Positions 60,906 through 64,000 of a stretch of 64,000 nucleotides of DNA are shown piece after piece. Within the stretch, counting starts at the first letter, position 1. Every line of letters begins with the position of its first letter. A model generated the notes under the pieces. That model saw only the letters and a program-made list of their open reading frames with translations, did no database searches and was not told the origin of the DNA. Source of the DNA: Thuidium tamariscinum. Its lineage: Eukaryota; Streptophyta; Bryopsida; Hypnales; Thuidiaceae. The stretch spans positions 23,740,001 through 23,804,000 of the forward strand of contig OX344757.2 of assembly GCA_947034885.2 (NCBI GenBank), read 5' to 3'. Position numbers and translations under genes: made by a program.

Positions 60906-61171
60906 CTGTGTCCCATGTGTGTCATGGCTGAACGCGTGAAGTTCGAGTTCACCGAGGTGGAGCCTGAGAAGACAGCTCGAGCTTTCTCGCAGCCTAAATC
61001 CCGATACTTGAGATCAGTGTCCACGCCCGGCCTTGGCTCTCGAAGTAGCTGGAACAGTGGGCAAAGCTGTGCACGGGACGATGAGGAAGAAAGCGTTGCT
61101 GGAGAGCTCGAAGACAGGGGGCAGCTCTTAGAGAATCTGGACGTGGACGAGTTTGCAGACGAGCCTCTGTG
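60906..61171 (+). other. In-frame extension after the KIN-12 stop
   Basis: Directly after the TAA at 60903-60905 the same frame stays open for 88 more codons, to TGA at 61169-61171. It reads LCPMCVMAERVKFEFTEVEP, then KSRYLRSVSTPG and an acidic end, VDEFADEP. The composition is protein-like and GC-balanced. Either TAA is the true end and this is 3' UTR, or the stop is a recent nonsense change and this is the original tail. Confidence 0.45.
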
Positions 61172-62450
61172 ATGCATTCCGTAGCACCCAGCCTGTAACA
61201 TTAATAACCCCAGTAACGCACATTTGTAGAACACTGATCTTTTTCTCGAACCCAGTTGTACGATTGGTACATGATGGAACTTCAGAAAGTAGCGCGGTGG
61301 TTAATGAATTCACAGAAGGTCACTTCAGTATAACCCCTCATCACCTCATGAGGACGATTAGTTATTACTCGGGGTGCTTTCTAAAGCAATCGTTAGAATG
61401 GCCCCCAGTCTTGCAGCAGCTCAGCTCTTGACTGTAATTTATTTGATGACGATATAAGTTTTTCAGTGACTACAACAGTCTAAACCATCCCTTGTTCTTG
61501 TCACATTCGAGCAGTAATCATAGCCGGGAGGTTTTGCAATTGTTAATTGACTGGGTGTTAATGCGGAGTGCTGGCTCTGATGTTCCGGAGTGAACACCCT
61601 TTTACAGTTACCGAGGAGTACTTATCATCTGCTCGAGGTTAGCCTTATTCGGATTTACGCAATCTTGGAAAGCATCTTCGAGTTCACGATTTTCTACATG
61701 GGACGTCGTATTTGTTGTGAGAAGGTCAATTGTGCATAGCAGCGGGAGGCGATTCTTTCACGCAATGTATAGCTTCTTCCAACGTCCAGGATACGTCTCC
61801 TACATGCTACTATCAACGTTAACCATTGCACTGAAGAACCACATGAGGTCGCCCACAGAATCGCGGACCTCTCTCCGTTGTTGATGTTATTGAAGAGTGG
61901 CACCTCCCTCATAACTGTTCTCTCCAGGAAGTGTTCAAGGCGTGAGCCACTATACAAGCTCTGCGAACTCGCTGCATAATTGTTACGAACATGTGCAACG
62001 TGCTGAACTCCTCACGAACAGAAGCAATTTGCGCAAATTATTACAAACAGAAGTAAATAGCACAAGTAGGTACAAGCCAAAGCAATGTATACAAATCGAT
62101 ACAAACAGATGGAATATGCACAAATCGTTAGGATCAGAGGCAATGTACTCAACTGTTAATTTGCACCAAGTGCCAACTGCACTGAGGAACTGAATCCACT
62201 GTTTTCCTTAGATCGGCAGTGTCCCCAGCAATTGCAACAATCCCTTTATACTTTAGTCCTTAAACATTTCCTCCAGAGATCCAATTTGGAGTTGTATGGG
62301 TAGGGGCCGCGCGTATGCGAGCCCCTGCTGCCACAAATTATGGCGTGTACGCCTCCCGTAGGAAGATACTGGAGCTCCCATATCCAAAGTGAAGAAAAAA
62401 CCATAGAAGGAAGGACTCTGACATTTGAAAAAGTAATCATAGGCCTATCT
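61172..62450. other. 3' flank of the KIN-12 gene, no second gene recognised
   Basis: Balanced, host-like sequence with short frames lacking domain signals (61153-61431 plus, 61694-61957 minus, 61942-62193 plus). Around 62290-62325 a GC-rich stem GGGGCC...GAGCCCC is visible. Host-like composition ends near 62450. Confidence 0.4.
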
Positions 62451-64000
62451 TTCTAACGTTAATATTTGAGGTCACTCAAGAATTCTTCCAATCTTTTCAA
62501 ATCTATCTTTGATATTTTCACTATGGAATTGAATTGGTTTGCAACCATAACATAATTTTTTAACAAAATTGAATTATTTTTTTCAAGTTTTTCTAAACAA
62601 CATTGTGGGGCATTGACAATAGAATGACAATTGACAAAAAGCCCTACCAATCAAACATCTAAGGGATATTCAACCCCAATACTGTACTAATCATGTAGTG
62701 AAGTCAATCACTAAATAACACTCCCTCCATTCCAAAATGATCTTCTCATTGTTCAAATGATCATTTTCCTTCCTGAAGCTTCCGTGAATGATCAACAATT
62801 TCCTTAAAATTCTTTGAAATGGATTGAAATAACGTTATTTTCAGCCAAAATCCATGAGCACTACATCATTGTACTGTACAGTACTGTTCGGTACAGAGGG
62901 ATAGCCAATTTTCACAAGTACTTCCGGTATCTGTTCAGAAGAGATCAAGCACTTCTTAACTCCACAAATTTTGTCTCGCAGTCCTGAGTTTCAGGCTTGA
63001 AAGACTCAAATGTGGCTAAATGCAAAATGATCTAAACTAGTTTATATTTGCTTCGCAACCACTTCCCATTATGAGAAAATCATGCAGTTCTTCGCCCCAC
63101 ATAGTTTGTTGTCGACCATCATCAAATTTGGGCCGAAAAGGTATACGCGACTGAATCAAATGACATCCAAAAAACCTGAAACATTCCTACAATTACGGAG
63201 GGTAGTCAATTTCAAAATTCACACATAACATTAAGTTGTCACAATTATGAATATATATGAAAACACTAACATAATACGGTCGTAAAACATACGAAACTGA
63301 AAGTCATTGAACTTGGTTGAAGGAATGAACAGTCCCAAGTACTGCAAGTTCATACATACAAAAAGTGTTTATTAAAAAATGTCACTTGTACAGAGCGGTT
63401 CAACAAGGATTTTCAAGTTGAATTTGCATATCACAAAACACTTAGCTAGAGTAAGTTCGAAAGAAAACTAGAGAAGGTCAGTCCTAAGGAAAAAATTATA
63501 CACGTCACAAGGATAAAGGGTAAAATCTACTCATTCTGAATCACTGTCTACGGTACGTTGAACTTAAACCCACCAGTTAAGTGTTAGGATGATCATGAAT
63601 GCGAGTTGAATCCACATAGTTCTCGACTGGAGAAACTTGCTCTCCTTTAGTCCATAAAGATTTCAACTCTCCTCGCCACCATCCCAGAATAAGCACAGTT
63701 CCTAGCACATGACAAGTCACTAGTCAGAATACCGTGAAATTCCTCTAGAAGTTGTGCATTTAATGTTAAGTCCGAAGAGAACAAAACGTCACCAAATGCA
63801 TTACAACCAAATTATTGCCCCATAGAGCACTCTCATCAGAAGTTCAATGTAAAATATTTGACAAGAGTTACCACCTGCACCACAAACACAAACAGGGTAC
63901 TCTTCGCGCAGATAGTGTATAACTTAGGATGTCATTGGCAAAGGAATCCTCTACAAATTCTGGCATATCTGAATAAAGGTGGAACAATACCTAGAGTACA
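62451..64000. other. No gene seen to the window end
   Basis: AT-rich at first, then mixed. No reading frame above background, no RNA gene and no complete transposon was identified. Confidence 0.45.

Overview
The window looks like nuclear DNA of a land plant, most probably a bryophyte or other early-diverging lineage. The evidence is spliced genes with short GT-AG introns, a phragmoplast-type KIN-12 kinesin, a plant bHLH factor with an ACT-like C-terminal domain, two short TTTAGGG-type telomere-like tracts, and a very AT-rich background full of small DNA transposons. The lineage is an inference; no marker fixes the species.

Layout. 0.5-3 kb: a decayed TTAA-type element next to a ~1.9 kb inverted-repeat element that carries a GC-rich island. 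3-8 kb: AT-rich sequence and a 290 bp tandem duplication. 8-9.8 kb: a TET-like 2OG-Fe(II) oxygenase gene carrying two in-frame stops, bracketed by two copies of a CACTA-type foldback MITE. 11.5-12.2 kb: the first of several ~730 bp elements with 4-bp target duplications. 14-15.6 kb (minus strand): an unrecognised, broken ~500-codon gene. 15.6-22 kb: AT-rich, with no gene seen. 22-26.8 kb: islands of host-like composition, a double inverted-repeat element, and the last exons of a decayed bHLH/ACT-like gene. 26.8-40.7 kb: repeat-rich sequence with a young tRNA-derived SINE, more 4-bp-TSD elements and foldback elements. 40.7-46.1 kb: a host gene island with an apparently intact three-exon bHLH gene. 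47.4-50.8 kb: a non-autonomous CACTA element with nested repeats. 51.3-53.5 kb: a foldback MITE, a 4-bp-TSD element and a TTAA (piggyBac-like) element in a row. 54.1-55.6 kb: a broken nuclease-plus-kinase-like fossil split by a foldback MITE. 56.1-60.9 kb: a KIN-12 kinesin whose coding exons for roughly the first 270 residues, including the P-loop, are absent. 61-64 kb: downstream flank with no gene recognised.

Two host genes can be read with confidence. The bHLH gene would encode a DNA-binding regulator. The KIN-12 gene belongs to a family that organises the phragmoplast midzone in cell division. They sit on the same strand but are separated by about 10 kb of transposons and share no evident function. 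The most interesting material is (1) the TET-like oxygenase, a family tied to DNA-transposon expansions in fungi, here between two MITEs; (2) a family of at least six ~730 bp elements with ~20 bp terminal inverted repeats, four of which have exact 4-bp target duplications, suggesting a Sola-like superfamily; and (3) the beheaded KIN-12 gene directly downstream of the kinase-like fossil.
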